From assembly GCA_052390495.1 (NCBI GenBank), contig JBQTGW010000300.1, positions 1 to 10,304 of the forward strand: a stretch of 10,304 nucleotides of DNA. The letters run 5' to 3'. This document shows, in pieces, positions 1-5,301 of this stretch. The notes below the pieces were generated by a model. It worked only from the letters and a program-made list of their open reading frames with translations, ran no database searches and was not told the DNA's origin. The position numbers were made by a program, and so were the translations under genes. Position 1 is the stretch's first letter, and every line of letters starts with the position of its first letter. This DNA comes from GCA-003244245 sp052390495. Its GTDB lineage: Bacteria > Actinomycetota > Actinomycetes > Mycobacteriales > Pseudonocardiaceae.

Positions 1-124
1 GAACCGCCATTCGGAGCCGAATGGCTGTCCACGGTGCGCCAGAACCGCCATTCGGGGCCGAATGGCTGGGTGAGGTACCCCGTGGACCGTTGTTCGGAGC
101 CGAATTGCGGTCCACGGGGCCGAC
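1..124. repeat. Three tandem hairpin units of about 42 bp
   Basis: Three related units begin near positions 1, 42 and 85. Units 1 and 2 share a 27-bp stretch with one difference (1-27 and 42-68), and each holds a perfect 9-bp inverted repeat, GCCATTCGG/CCGAATGGC, around a 2-nt centre (6-25 and 47-66). Unit 3 keeps the core TTCGG-AG-CCGAA (93-104) but has changed flanks, which form their own perfect 12-bp arms, CCCCGTGGACCG (78-89) and CGGTCCACGGGG (108-119). A GTCCACGG string follows units 1 and 3. The array touches the window edge and may extend leftward. It could be a terminator cluster for an upstream gene, a REP-like repeat family or iteron-like binding sites. The sequence does not decide between these. 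Confidence 0.75.
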
Positions 125-204
125 GGGTCGGGCGATGATTATCTGCTGAGGGCAGGAGCATCCGTAAGGATGAGTCGTGGAGTGTCAGTGACCACTTAAC
201 GTCG

Positions 205-297
205 CTACAGGTGACGCTGAGCGAACATGACGTTGCCCTGGGTCACACCACCCTCATGAACCCGTAACAACGCCAGCCAGTCGTTCACGGCACTCAC
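205..297 (-). CDS. Putative 30-aa peptide, coupled by GTGA overlap to the preceding small ORF
   Basis: This GTG-started frame overlaps the stop of the upstream minus-strand small ORF by four bases (GTGA, 294-297), the usual layout for translational coupling. It encodes 30 residues beginning MSAVNDWLALL and ending AQRHL. I do not recognise it. It may be a real short peptide, or the displaced C-terminus of the gene at 294-446 after a frameshift. Reading the two pieces as one interrupted gene is about as likely as two separate peptides. Confidence 0.3.
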   Translation of the reverse strand: MSAVNDWLALLRVHEGGVTQGNVMFAQRHL

Positions 298-446
298 CGC
301 GATACCGCCGGATAGTGACAGGACCGGCAGGGCCGGCGGGTGTCCTCCAGGAGGCTGCCGGGCAACACCACCGCAACCTCGTAGGCAACAGCCAGTGCGA
401 CGATCAGCCTCAGGTGAGAGCTCATCTCGTACGCGCTCAGGCCCAT
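294..446 (-). CDS. Small YxxS-type protein, 50 aa, possibly truncated by frameshift
   Basis: The ATG at 446 follows a clear Shine-Dalgarno GGAGG (461-457) at good spacing. The product begins MGLSAYEMSSHLRLIVALAV, runs through a hydrophobic stretch at about residues 12-29, and ends after a short CRSC pair (Cys40, Cys43). The N-terminus and the ribosome-binding region match those of the chimera at 2149-2361 closely, so the start is believable. I recall similar short actinomycete hypothetical proteins of roughly 90 aa with an N-terminal YxTSxxLRMLVAxAVAYE pattern and later Cys pairs. By that comparison this copy is cut short, and the overlapping frame at 205-297 may carry a shifted remainder. 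The function is unknown. The N-terminal segment may be an amphipathic helix rather than a true membrane span. Confidence 0.5.
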   Translation of the reverse strand: MGLSAYEMSSHLRLIVALAVAYEVAVVLPGSLLEDTRRPCRSCHYPAVSR

Positions 447-580
447 GTCTGATCGGCCTCCGATGGTGCAGCCATGCGCCGCGTCGCCCGTGGCACAGAC
501 CCATCGGCGGGAACCTTGATCGGATTCACGGCGTGGTCTTCCTCACGGACAGCCCGAAGCTCGACGGGCCAAGTCGGTCA

Positions 581-630
581 ACTTGAATATGCAAGATGCG
601 ATCATAGACACCTGAACTTGAATATGCAAG
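581..630 (+). promoter_or_regulatory. Two candidate repressor operators in the PPOX promoter region
   Basis: The 15-mer ACTTGAATATGCAAG occurs identically at 581-595 and 616-630, 35 bp apart. It contains the near-palindrome CTTG-n-ATAT-n-CAAG, a shape suited to a dimeric winged-helix repressor. A possible promoter uses TTGAAT (583-588) as -35 and TAGACA (605-610) as -10 with a 16-bp spacer. Box 1 would then cover the -35 and box 2 would lie near the transcription start. The obvious candidate binder is the convergent GntR/UTRA protein next door, but that assignment is inference. Confidence 0.6.
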
Positions 631-673
631 CCTTGGATGTGGGACGTTCACCGAGGCAAGGAGAGTCAGGGCC

Positions 674-1093
674 ATGAAGCTGGGAGGTGACGAGGCGCGC
701 AGACGCTTCGCGAAGATCCCTGTCGTACGTCTCGCGACGGCCGACGACGTCGGTCGGCCCCACGTGGTGGCCACAACCTTTGTCGTTGCCAACGACTTGA
801 TCTTCAGTGCGGTCGACAGCAAGCCCAAGCAAAGCCGTAACTTGAAGAGGCTCCGCAACATCCAGATCAATCCCCGCGTCTCGGTCCTGGCTGACCACTA
901 CGAGGACGACTGGACTCAGCTGTGGTGGGCCCGGGCGGACGGCACCGCGACAGTGATCGAGGCCGAGGATGACATGGCGGAACCCATCCGCAGGCTCGGG
1001 GAAAAGTACTGGCAGTATCGACAGGACCGTCCCGAAGGCCCTGTGATCGCCATTGCCGTTGAACGCTGGACGGGCTGGGCGTATGTGGACTGA
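674..1093 (+). CDS. PPOX-class F420-dependent oxidoreductase, Rv0121 type
   Basis: This 139-aa protein has the length and layout of the TIGR03668 family (split beta-barrel flavin/F420-binding proteins related to pyridoxamine phosphate oxidase). Typical features are the opening segment IPVVRLATADDVGRPHV (about residues 15-31), the FSAVDSKPKQSRNLKRL segment (about 45-61), NPRVSVLADHYEDDW (about 70-84), the WWARADGTA strand and the closing W-T-G-W. Members are thought to use coenzyme F420 for redox on small molecules; the substrate here is unknown. The ATG at 674 follows a strong AAGGAGAG (658-665). Two identical 15-bp boxes sit upstream, and the gene ends 2 bp before the convergent GntR gene's stop. 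The pairing suggests regulation by that repressor. Family assignment is confident; specificity is not. Confidence 0.88.
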   Translation: MKLGGDEARRRFAKIPVVRLATADDVGRPHVVATTFVVANDLIFSAVDSKPKQSRNLKRLRNIQINPRVSVLADHYEDDWTQLWWARADGTATVIEAEDDMAEPIRRLGEKYWQYRQDRPEGPVIAIAVERWTGWAYVD

Positions 1094-1095
1094 GA

Positions 1096-1890
1096 TCAGG
1101 AGACGTCGATCACATAGCGAAAGACGTGCCGGTCGCACGGAACGACAGAGTCAAGGACTTCGATAGGCTCGAGGTGTTCGTCGAGTGCCGTTCGGAAAAT
1201 TCGGGCTACTGGAACACCCGGAGGGATGCGCAGCAGCTCCACTTCATAGGGAGTCGGCATTCTTACCTCCAGGTCTTCGACGAATCTGGTAATCGTACGC
1301 CTGATCGGGCCTGCGGGATCGTCAAGTACTGCGTGAACTCCGCCGCGGATCTTGCGACCCTCCTCGATAGGCGTCCCCTGCACCAACACCTGTGGATAAT
1401 AGCCGTCGCAAAGCTGAACCGGCTCGTCGTCCACCAAGAACAGTCGTCGCCGAACCACAACGAGGTTGTCGTCATCGGGGAGCTCCAACCTAGCGCCGAT
1501 CTCGGACGGCGCCTCGATCGTGGTTACCTCAAGAAGCTGCTGCTCGGGACGCTGCCCGTGCGCGACTACCTCAGCATTGAAGTTAGACATACCCGAACCA
1601 CGGCGAGTTCGATAGTTTGGCCCGGATACAAGCAAGCGAACGCGCGGGCGGGGCCGCACAAAGGTTGCGCGCCCCTGCTCACTGAACACGAGGCCATCTG
1701 ACCTCAGCACGGCGATCGCCTTGCGCACCGTCGTACGCGTCACTCCATGCTCCTGGGCCAACTCATGCTCCGAGGGCAAGGGCTCTCCAGGGCGGAGCCG
1801 ACCCTCCACGATCGCAGCCCTCAGCTGCTCCGCCACGCGACGATAAGGAGGAGTCGGTTTCGATGCGGTCATAGCCTCGCTTTCCATCAT
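1096..1890 (-). CDS. GntR-family transcriptional regulator with UTRA domain (HutC subfamily)
   Basis: The N-terminal part (about residues 10-75) is a classic GntR winged helix: YRRVAEQLRAAIVEGRLRPG, then LPSEHELAQEHGVTRTTVRKAIAVL, then a wing with the G-R-A-T-F-V strand. The rest is a UTRA ligand-binding domain, with conserved features such as VVVRRRLFLVDDEPVQL and the strand around VARIFRTALD. UTRA proteins are dimeric repressors released by small effectors; the effector here cannot be read. Two starts are possible. The ATG at 1890 has no Shine-Dalgarno and could be leaderless, with a possible -10 at 1905-1900. The ATG at 1872 is preceded by GGAAAG at usable spacing and gives 258 aa starting MTASKPTPPYRR, closer to the normal family N-terminus. 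The gene converges on the PPOX gene, leaving 2 bp between stops. Confidence 0.92.
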   Translation of the reverse strand: MMESEAMTASKPTPPYRRVAEQLRAAIVEGRLRPGEPLPSEHELAQEHGVTRTTVRKAIAVLRSDGLVFSEQGRATFVRPRPRVRLLVSGPNYRTRRGSGMSNFNAEVVAHGQRPEQQLLEVTTIEAPSEIGARLELPDDDNLVVVRRRLFLVDDEPVQLCDGYYPQVLVQGTPIEEGRKIRGGVHAVLDDPAGPIRRTITRFVEDLEVRMPTPYEVELLRIPPGVPVARIFRTALDEHLEPIEVLDSVVPCDRHVFRYVIDVS

Positions 1891-1893
1891 GGC

Positions 1894-1905
1894 TACCCAA
1901 GGGTA
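1894..1905. promoter_or_regulatory. Palindrome TACCC-AA-GGGTA directly upstream of gntR
   Basis: A perfect 5+5 bp dyad with a 2-nt centre lies 3 bp before the first possible start of the GntR gene. It overlaps a possible -10 (TACCCT on the minus strand, 1905-1900) placed so that transcription would begin at or near the ATG. It does not resemble the boxes upstream of the PPOX gene. It could be an autoregulatory site or a chance short palindrome. Confidence 0.3.
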
Positions 1906-1928
1906 AGCCTGCAGGTATCCCGGACTTC

Positions 1929-2177
1929 ATGCGACCACGAAGCTGGCAACTGTCCACCACCGGCATCTTTCTGGCCATGTTACGCAACCAGCAGCCGCAG
2001 CTGAGGTGGCTGACTCGACTCGCCGTCCCCTACGACAAGACCGTCGTGGAGGTGTCGGCTGCACTGCTGGACCACCCCGCCCTGGATGGCCTGGACTGTG
2101 CGGTGACCATACCGCCTATCGTCGGCGTCACGCCGAGCGGCAACTATATTACTCAAGGAACGGGTCACAGACGCTGA
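1929..2177 (+). pseudogene. Possible terminase-like nuclease fragment
   Basis: The frame encodes 82 residues. The middle, from RWLTRLAVPYDKTVVEV through LLDHPALDGLDCAV, resembles the pattern I know from actinomycete terminase-like proteins (a HLERLPLGTPYPxVVxxV segment, a PALxG segment, then a VVDxTGVG catalytic strand). Here the expected acidic residue is missing: the corresponding stretch reads CAVTIPPIVGVTPSGNYI. No ribosome-binding site is evident before the ATG at 1929 and the frame ends soon after. If the reading is right, this is a short dead piece of a larger gene, in keeping with the adjacent chimera. The assignment rests on recalled pattern only; a non-coding stretch is a fair alternative. 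Confidence 0.25.
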
Positions 2178-2361
2178 GGTGCTGAGTCAGAACCACGATC
2201 ACAGCCGAGTCCTCGATCACCTCGCAGCCAAGGAAGCTGTCGGCATCATCGAAGTGCATGCTGACCAGCTTGCGCGAGTCGAATAGCAAAACCCCATAAG
2301 CGACAACCAGCGCAACGATCATCGTCAGATGAGAGCTTGTCTGGTAGATGCTCAGGCTCAC
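2149..2361 (-). pseudogene. Chimeric gene: YxTS-type N-terminus fused to a DUF6879 C-terminal segment
   Basis: A GTG start at 2361 follows GGAGGG (2376-2371) at good spacing. The first 25 or so residues, MSLSIYQTSSHLTMIVALVV and onward, match the small protein at 294-446. From LFDSRKL to EDSAVIV the protein then equals the C-terminal part of the DUF6879 protein at 4766-5290. After that it diverges into an unrelated tail ending CDPFLE. At DNA level 2194-2287 and 4835-4928 are 94-bp copies with four differences and no gaps. The frame is open through both joints, giving 70 aa, so a product could be made. It lacks the rest of both parent families, including the QHNYWRD end of DUF6879, and is most likely a recombination scar. 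It shows Gly-to-Cys and Pro-to-Ser changes relative to the intact copy. Confidence 0.6.
2194..2287. repeat. 94-bp duplicated segment, copy A
   Basis: This stretch matches 4835-4928 at 90 of 94 positions without gaps. In both places it is read in the same frame on the minus strand, as the LFDSRKL to VIV segment of DUF6879. Similarity stops abruptly on both sides, which marks it as a transferred block rather than parallel decay of two full genes. Confidence 0.9.
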
Positions 2362-2389
2362 GTGTGGTCGCCCTCCCATTCGCTCACGG

Positions 2390-2659
2390 TCATCGAGGGA
2401 TTCCCTCTCTCTGACACAACGTCACGTATCGGGCATACCCGGCGTCGGTCATCGCCAGCCGACGCATATTCCCGGCCATCGGATCCGGATCACCCAGCGC
2501 CAGCACACCAGCCTGGACGAGGTCGTCGAGCACGTCGGGAAGAAAGCAGGACACCGGACGGCCATGATCGAGGTACCGGCCACCGAGTTCGGTGAGCCTG
2601 CGGTACTCCACCCGCCGCAGCGCCAGCCACGCGGACAGATCATCACCCGTGAGCGTCAC
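2390..2659 (-). CDS. Conserved-looking 89-aa helical protein, possibly winged-helix-like
   Basis: The product begins MTLTGDDLSAWLALRRVEY and is predicted to be mostly helical, with LDHGRPVSCFLPDVLDDLVQ followed by GVLALGDPDP, a turn, and RRLAMTDAGYARYVTL. The helix-helix-short strand-turn order ending in a T-x-x-G-x-x-R-Y segment resembles small winged-helix proteins, but no family can be named. The GTG start at 2659 overlaps the stop of a 14-codon reading frame by four bases (GTGA), so it is probably translated by coupling. I recall similar short proteins in other actinomycetes close to XRE regulators, which agrees with the divergent XRE gene 250 bp away. A role as a partner or accessory regulator is speculation. 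Confidence 0.65.
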   Translation of the reverse strand: MTLTGDDLSAWLALRRVEYRRLTELGGRYLDHGRPVSCFLPDVLDDLVQAGVLALGDPDPMAGNMRRLAMTDAGYARYVTLCQREGIPR

Positions 2660-2700
2660 CGGGTGACCACCGTGGGGGTATCGGCCATCGCTGTGTCCAT
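2656..2700 (-). CDS. 14-aa leader-type peptide upstream of the 89-aa gene
   Basis: The ATG at 2700 has one of the best Shine-Dalgarno sequences in the window (AAGGAGA, 9 nt upstream). It opens a reading frame of only 14 codons, MDTAMADTPTVVTR, whose TGA overlaps the next GTG (2656-2659). A strong ribosome site in front of so short a frame, coupled to the 89-aa gene that lacks its own site, suggests that this peptide delivers ribosomes to the next gene. It shows no run of rare or identical codons that would mark an attenuator. An alternative is a single-base slip that split a formerly longer N-terminus of the 89-aa protein. Confidence 0.5.
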   Translation of the reverse strand: MDTAMADTPTVVTR

Positions 2701-2854
2701 GTGCGGTTCTCTCCTTATGGGTAGGACGCCAACCTCCGTATCTCGGGACGCGCCCCCGATGGCCACCCTCCGAGGTCGTGCCAGCTCCGGATGCTGGAGG
2801 GCGATGCTACGAACGGGCGAGGGTGACGAGTTGTACAGAATGTGTGACTTGGCG

Positions 2855-2882
2855 TTGGATACGCTGACCTTGACCAGATACT
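2855..2882 (+). promoter_or_regulatory. Weak candidate promoter for the XRE gene
   Basis: TTGGAT (2855-2860), a 16-bp spacer and GATACT (2877-2882) lie about 25 bp before the XRE start. Both elements deviate from consensus. The 2701-2906 divergent interval must hold promoters for both directions, but I could not pick a convincing leftward one. A TGTACA palindrome sits at 2832-2837. Confidence 0.25.
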
Positions 2883-2906
2883 CGCGGCGACCGGGACGGG
2901 CAGGAT

Positions 2907-4127
2907 ATGGATGATCAGACACGGGCTATCGGTGGGCGTGTCCGTTACTGGCGTAAGCGGCGCAATCTGGACCGCCAGCAGTTCGCGGACATGGTGGGTC
3001 GCTCGATATCGTGGGTGGACAAGATCGAGAATGGTGAGCGCTCTCTGGTGCGGCTGCCGATGCTGGAGCGGGTGGCTGACGCTCTGGGCATCGACCCCAC
3101 CGCGTTGACCGATAGTTCGGCCGCGCAGCGCGCGGAAGACTGTATTGATGCCGTAGAAGTGCAGGCCATCAAGGCGGCACTGGGCCGGTATCCGTCCATC
3201 GCCACACCCGGTACCGACCGGTGTTCAGTCACGCTGAATACCGTGGCCGGGCAGTTGGTCTACGTCGAGCATGCCTGGTCGTCGTCTCATTTCACGGTGG
3301 TGTCCCAGCATCTGCCCAAGCTGCTGGGCGACGCCGAGGCCGTCATCCTGACTGCCTCGGTCGCCGATCAGGTGGCAGCCCATCGGGCGCTGGTGGTGGC
3401 CTACCGCCTAGCCTCGTCCATGCTGCTGAAGTTCGACGCCCACGACATCGCGTGGCTGGCGGCGGACCGGGCGATGCACAGGGCACTGGCCATTGATGAC
3501 ACCGTGGCCCTGGCGCGGGCGACGCGCAGCGTGGCCCGCGCCATGAGCAGCGGTGGCCAGCGAAGGGATGCAATCACGGCCCTGATCAGTATGGCCGACC
3601 GGATACGGCCCCAGCTGACCGCACGCGATCAAGAGTTGCGCTCGCTCTACGGCATGCTGTTCTTGGCGGCCGCGATTGCGGCGGCCCGTCAGGACGATGC
3701 CGCGCTGGCCTTCGCGATGCATCAGGAGGCCGAGGCCGCAGCGCAGCGAATAGGCCCGCGCCACGACACACACCAGACTAGTTTCGGCCCAGCTAATGTT
3801 GCCGTGCACCGAGTGGCGGCACTGGTTCGCTTGCACGAGGGCGGCCGGGCACTGGAATACGCCCAGAGCATCGATCCGGCGCTCGTTGGCGCATTACCTC
3901 CGGAACGGAAGGCTAACTATCTGCTGGATCTAACCCAGGCACTCACCCAAGTAGGTCGCTACTCCGAGGCCGTACAGAGGTTGAGTGAGGCCGAACAGGT
4001 CGCTGCGGAAGAAGTCCGGTGCCGACCGCTGGCGCATGGCTTGTTAGAGTCGCTCCTGGAGACGACGAGCGGTGAATCCGGCCGTCTGGTGCGGAAGATG
4101 GCGATCCGGGCGGGTCTGACGGCATGA
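2907..4127 (+). CDS. XRE-family transcriptional regulator with C-terminal helical-repeat (TPR-like) region
   Basis: Residues 8-68 form a Cro/C1-type helix-turn-helix: IGGRVRYWRKRRNLDRQQF, then the recognition region ADMVGRSISWVDKIENGERS, then LERVADALGIDPTAL. The remaining 330 residues are rich in alanine-leucine helical pairs (for example AWLAADRAMHRALAIDD, ALAFAMHQEAEAAAQRIG, YLLDLTQALTQVGRYSEAV), as in the large actinomycete class with degenerate TPR repeats. At 406 aa the length is normal for that class. The ATG at 2907 has a short-spaced GGCAGG in front. The gene ends in an ATGA overlap with the flavoprotein gene, so the two are cotranscribed and probably translationally coupled. Such regulators are often developmental or metabolic switches. 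The ligand or partner is unknown; the flavoprotein is the obvious candidate partner. Confidence 0.92.
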   Translation: MDDQTRAIGGRVRYWRKRRNLDRQQFADMVGRSISWVDKIENGERSLVRLPMLERVADALGIDPTALTDSSAAQRAEDCIDAVEVQAIKAALGRYPSIATPGTDRCSVTLNTVAGQLVYVEHAWSSSHFTVVSQHLPKLLGDAEAVILTASVADQVAAHRALVVAYRLASSMLLKFDAHDIAWLAADRAMHRALAIDDTVALARATRSVARAMSSGGQRRDAITALISMADRIRPQLTARDQELRSLYGMLFLAAAIAAARQDDAALAFAMHQEAEAAAQRIGPRHDTHQTSFGPANVAVHRVAALVRLHEGGRALEYAQSIDPALVGALPPERKANYLLDLTQALTQVGRYSEAVQRLSEAEQVAAEEVRCRPLAHGLLESLLETTSGESGRLVRKMAIRAGLTA

Positions 4128-4651
4128 CGGAGCGGGTGCTGTATCTCGTGATCTGCGCGGCCGGCCCGGCCGGCCGTATTGACGTCATGGTGAATCTGGC
4201 CAGGGCGGCGGGCTGGTCGGTGTACTGCCTGGCAACTCCAGCGGCGGTCGAGTACTTCCTGGATATACCCGCGCTGAGCGCGCTGACCGGCCACCCGGTA
4301 CACACCACGTACCGCACCTCCGCAGATGAATCATTGCCTCGCGCCGACGCCATCGTGGTGGCCCCGGCGACCTACAACACGATCAACAAATGGGCTGCGG
4401 GCATCGCCGACAACTACGTACTCAACCAGCTCGCCGAGCTGACCGGGCTGGGGGCGCGCATCGTGGTGCTGCCGTTCGTCAACCAAGGACTGGCAGCCAA
4501 CCAGGTATTCCTCCGCAGCATTGAAGAATTACGTCAGGCGGGCGTACATGTCCTGTTCGGACCAGGAGAATTCGAACCACACCCAACCCGCACGGGCGGC
4601 GCAGTGCTCGACAGTTACCCATGGGGTCAAGCACTTGAGGCCGCTCAATAG
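4124..4651 (+). CDS. Flavoprotein of the HFCD family (phosphopantothenoylcysteine decarboxylase-like)
   Basis: This 175-aa protein has the HFCD fold pattern: an N-terminal strand and glycine-rich loop LYLVICAAGPAGRI (about 6-19), helix, strand VYCLATPAAVEYF (33-45), and the FMN-binding motif PATYNTINKWAAGIADN (81-97), a variant of the PASANT signature. It continues with LPFVNQGLAANQVFLRSIEELR (117-138), where classical CoaC has a PxMNxxMW-type segment. The C-terminal GDxGxGRM-type segment with the active Cys of CoaC is absent, so a true CoaBC role is unlikely. This fits the short stand-alone flavoproteins that sit beside XRE regulators in actinomycetes. It probably binds FMN and may act on or sense a small molecule for the coupled regulator. 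The start is fixed by the ATGA overlap. Confidence 0.88.
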   Translation: MTERVLYLVICAAGPAGRIDVMVNLARAAGWSVYCLATPAAVEYFLDIPALSALTGHPVHTTYRTSADESLPRADAIVVAPATYNTINKWAAGIADNYVLNQLAELTGLGARIVVLPFVNQGLAANQVFLRSIEELRQAGVHVLFGPGEFEPHPTRTGGAVLDSYPWGQALEAAQ

Positions 4652-4682
4652 TAATCGTCGTGAAGATACCAGCGAATCAGTT

Positions 4683-4700
4683 ATATTCTGAATATGCAAG
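4683..4700. promoter_or_regulatory. Third, imperfect copy of the TGAATATGCAAG box
   Basis: TGAATATGCAAG (4689-4700) equals the right-hand 12 bases of the boxes at 581-595 and 616-630, but the left half-site is TTC rather than CTTG-like. Overlapping it is a separate perfect palindrome, ATATTC-T-GAATAT (4683-4695). It lies just past the flavoprotein gene between two convergent genes and has no obvious promoter to control, so it may be a relic or a weak extra site. Confidence 0.35.
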
Positions 4701-4712
4701 TCTTCGTCGAGC

Positions 4713-4732
4713 CCGAACAACGACGGGTTCGG
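4713..4732. terminator. Small hairpin between convergent genes
   Basis: CCGAAC (4713-4718) and GTTCGG (4727-4732) can pair around an 8-nt loop, without a T tract. The position, between the flavoprotein stop and the DUF6879 stop, suits a modest bidirectional terminator. Confidence 0.35.
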
Positions 4733-4765
4733 TAGCTTGGCTTAACCACGGCCATGCCGGGCGTT

Positions 4766-5290
4766 CTATTCGGTGGCAAAGTCGTCCCGTCGTACAGCCT
4801 TATGCCAGGCGGCGTCACGCCAGTAGTTGTGTTGCACGATCACAGCCGGGTCTTCGATCACCTCGCCGCCAAGGAAGCTGTCGGCATCATCGAAGTGCAT
4901 GCTGACCAGCTTCCGCGAGTCGAATAGCCAGTAGTCGTGGTCGGGTAGCCCTTCAGCCTGTGCCTGATCACGAACAAAGTAACGGATATCCTCCCCCGCA
5001 CCGTTGGTGAACTGCGCGCACCACACGCCGAAGCGACTGTAGTCGGTGAGCGGCATACTCACCACCCGGACGCGGGCGAAACGGCGCCCTTCAGCGGTTG
5101 CCTCACGAATCATGGTCAGCCAGTTCTGCATCCAGTGCAGATCATCTGGCTCGCTAGCGAGGAACTTCCGCAACGACTCATTTTCGTACGATGCGTCGTA
5201 TCGATCGCGCACCTCCAAGCGGAAGGCTGTGTGCTCGAAGGTGTAAAAGAGCTGGCTGAACTCGGGTCCGGGTCGAATGAGCTTACTCAA
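4766..5290 (-). CDS. DUF6879 family protein
   Basis: The 174-aa product matches the actinomycete DUF6879 family over its full usual length: FRLEVRDRY near residues 23-31, REATAEGRRFARVRVVS (62-78), LTDYSRFGVW (81-90), GEDIRYFVRDQA (99-110) and the hallmark DYWLFDSRKLVSMHFDD (119-135), then VIEDPAVIVQHNYWRD and the basic RRDDF end. The biochemical function is unknown; members commonly lie near XRE/DUF397 regulator clusters, and an XRE gene is close by here. The start is a TTG at 5290, chosen because AGGAGGAGGA lies just upstream and the frame matches the family N-terminus. A remnant gene ends 11 bp before it on the same strand. A 94-bp part of this gene is copied into the chimera at 2149-2361. 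Confidence 0.9.
   Translation of the reverse strand: MSKLIRPGPEFSQLFYTFEHTAFRLEVRDRYDASYENESLRKFLASEPDDLHWMQNWLTMIREATAEGRRFARVRVVSMPLTDYSRFGVWCAQFTNGAGEDIRYFVRDQAQAEGLPDHDYWLFDSRKLVSMHFDDADSFLGGEVIEDPAVIVQHNYWRDAAWHKAVRRDDFATE
4835..4928. repeat. 94-bp duplicated segment, copy B (inside the intact DUF6879 gene)
   Basis: This is the partner of 2194-2287, with 90 of 94 positions identical. Because here the segment sits inside a complete, family-like gene, this copy is the likely donor or the less altered version. Confidence 0.9.
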
Positions 5291-5301
5291 CAGTCCTCCT
5301 C

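Noticed and set aside
1..124. CRISPR array or integron attC sites
   Set aside because: Units are palindromic with near-identical intervals that are not unique spacers, there are only three, and no cas or integrase gene or attC core sites are seen.
1126..1701. A 191-codon plus-strand frame across the GntR gene
   Set aside because: The opposite strand encodes a textbook GntR/UTRA protein; the plus frame has no recognisable features.
2149..2379. Starting the chimera at the ATG at 2379
   Set aside because: That ATG overlaps the GGAGGG sequence that serves the GTG at 2361, and the GTG start aligns with the start of the related gene at 446.
4124..4651. Calling the flavoprotein CoaC
   Set aside because: The C-terminal active-site Cys segment and the CoaB half are missing, and the gene is coupled to an XRE regulator.
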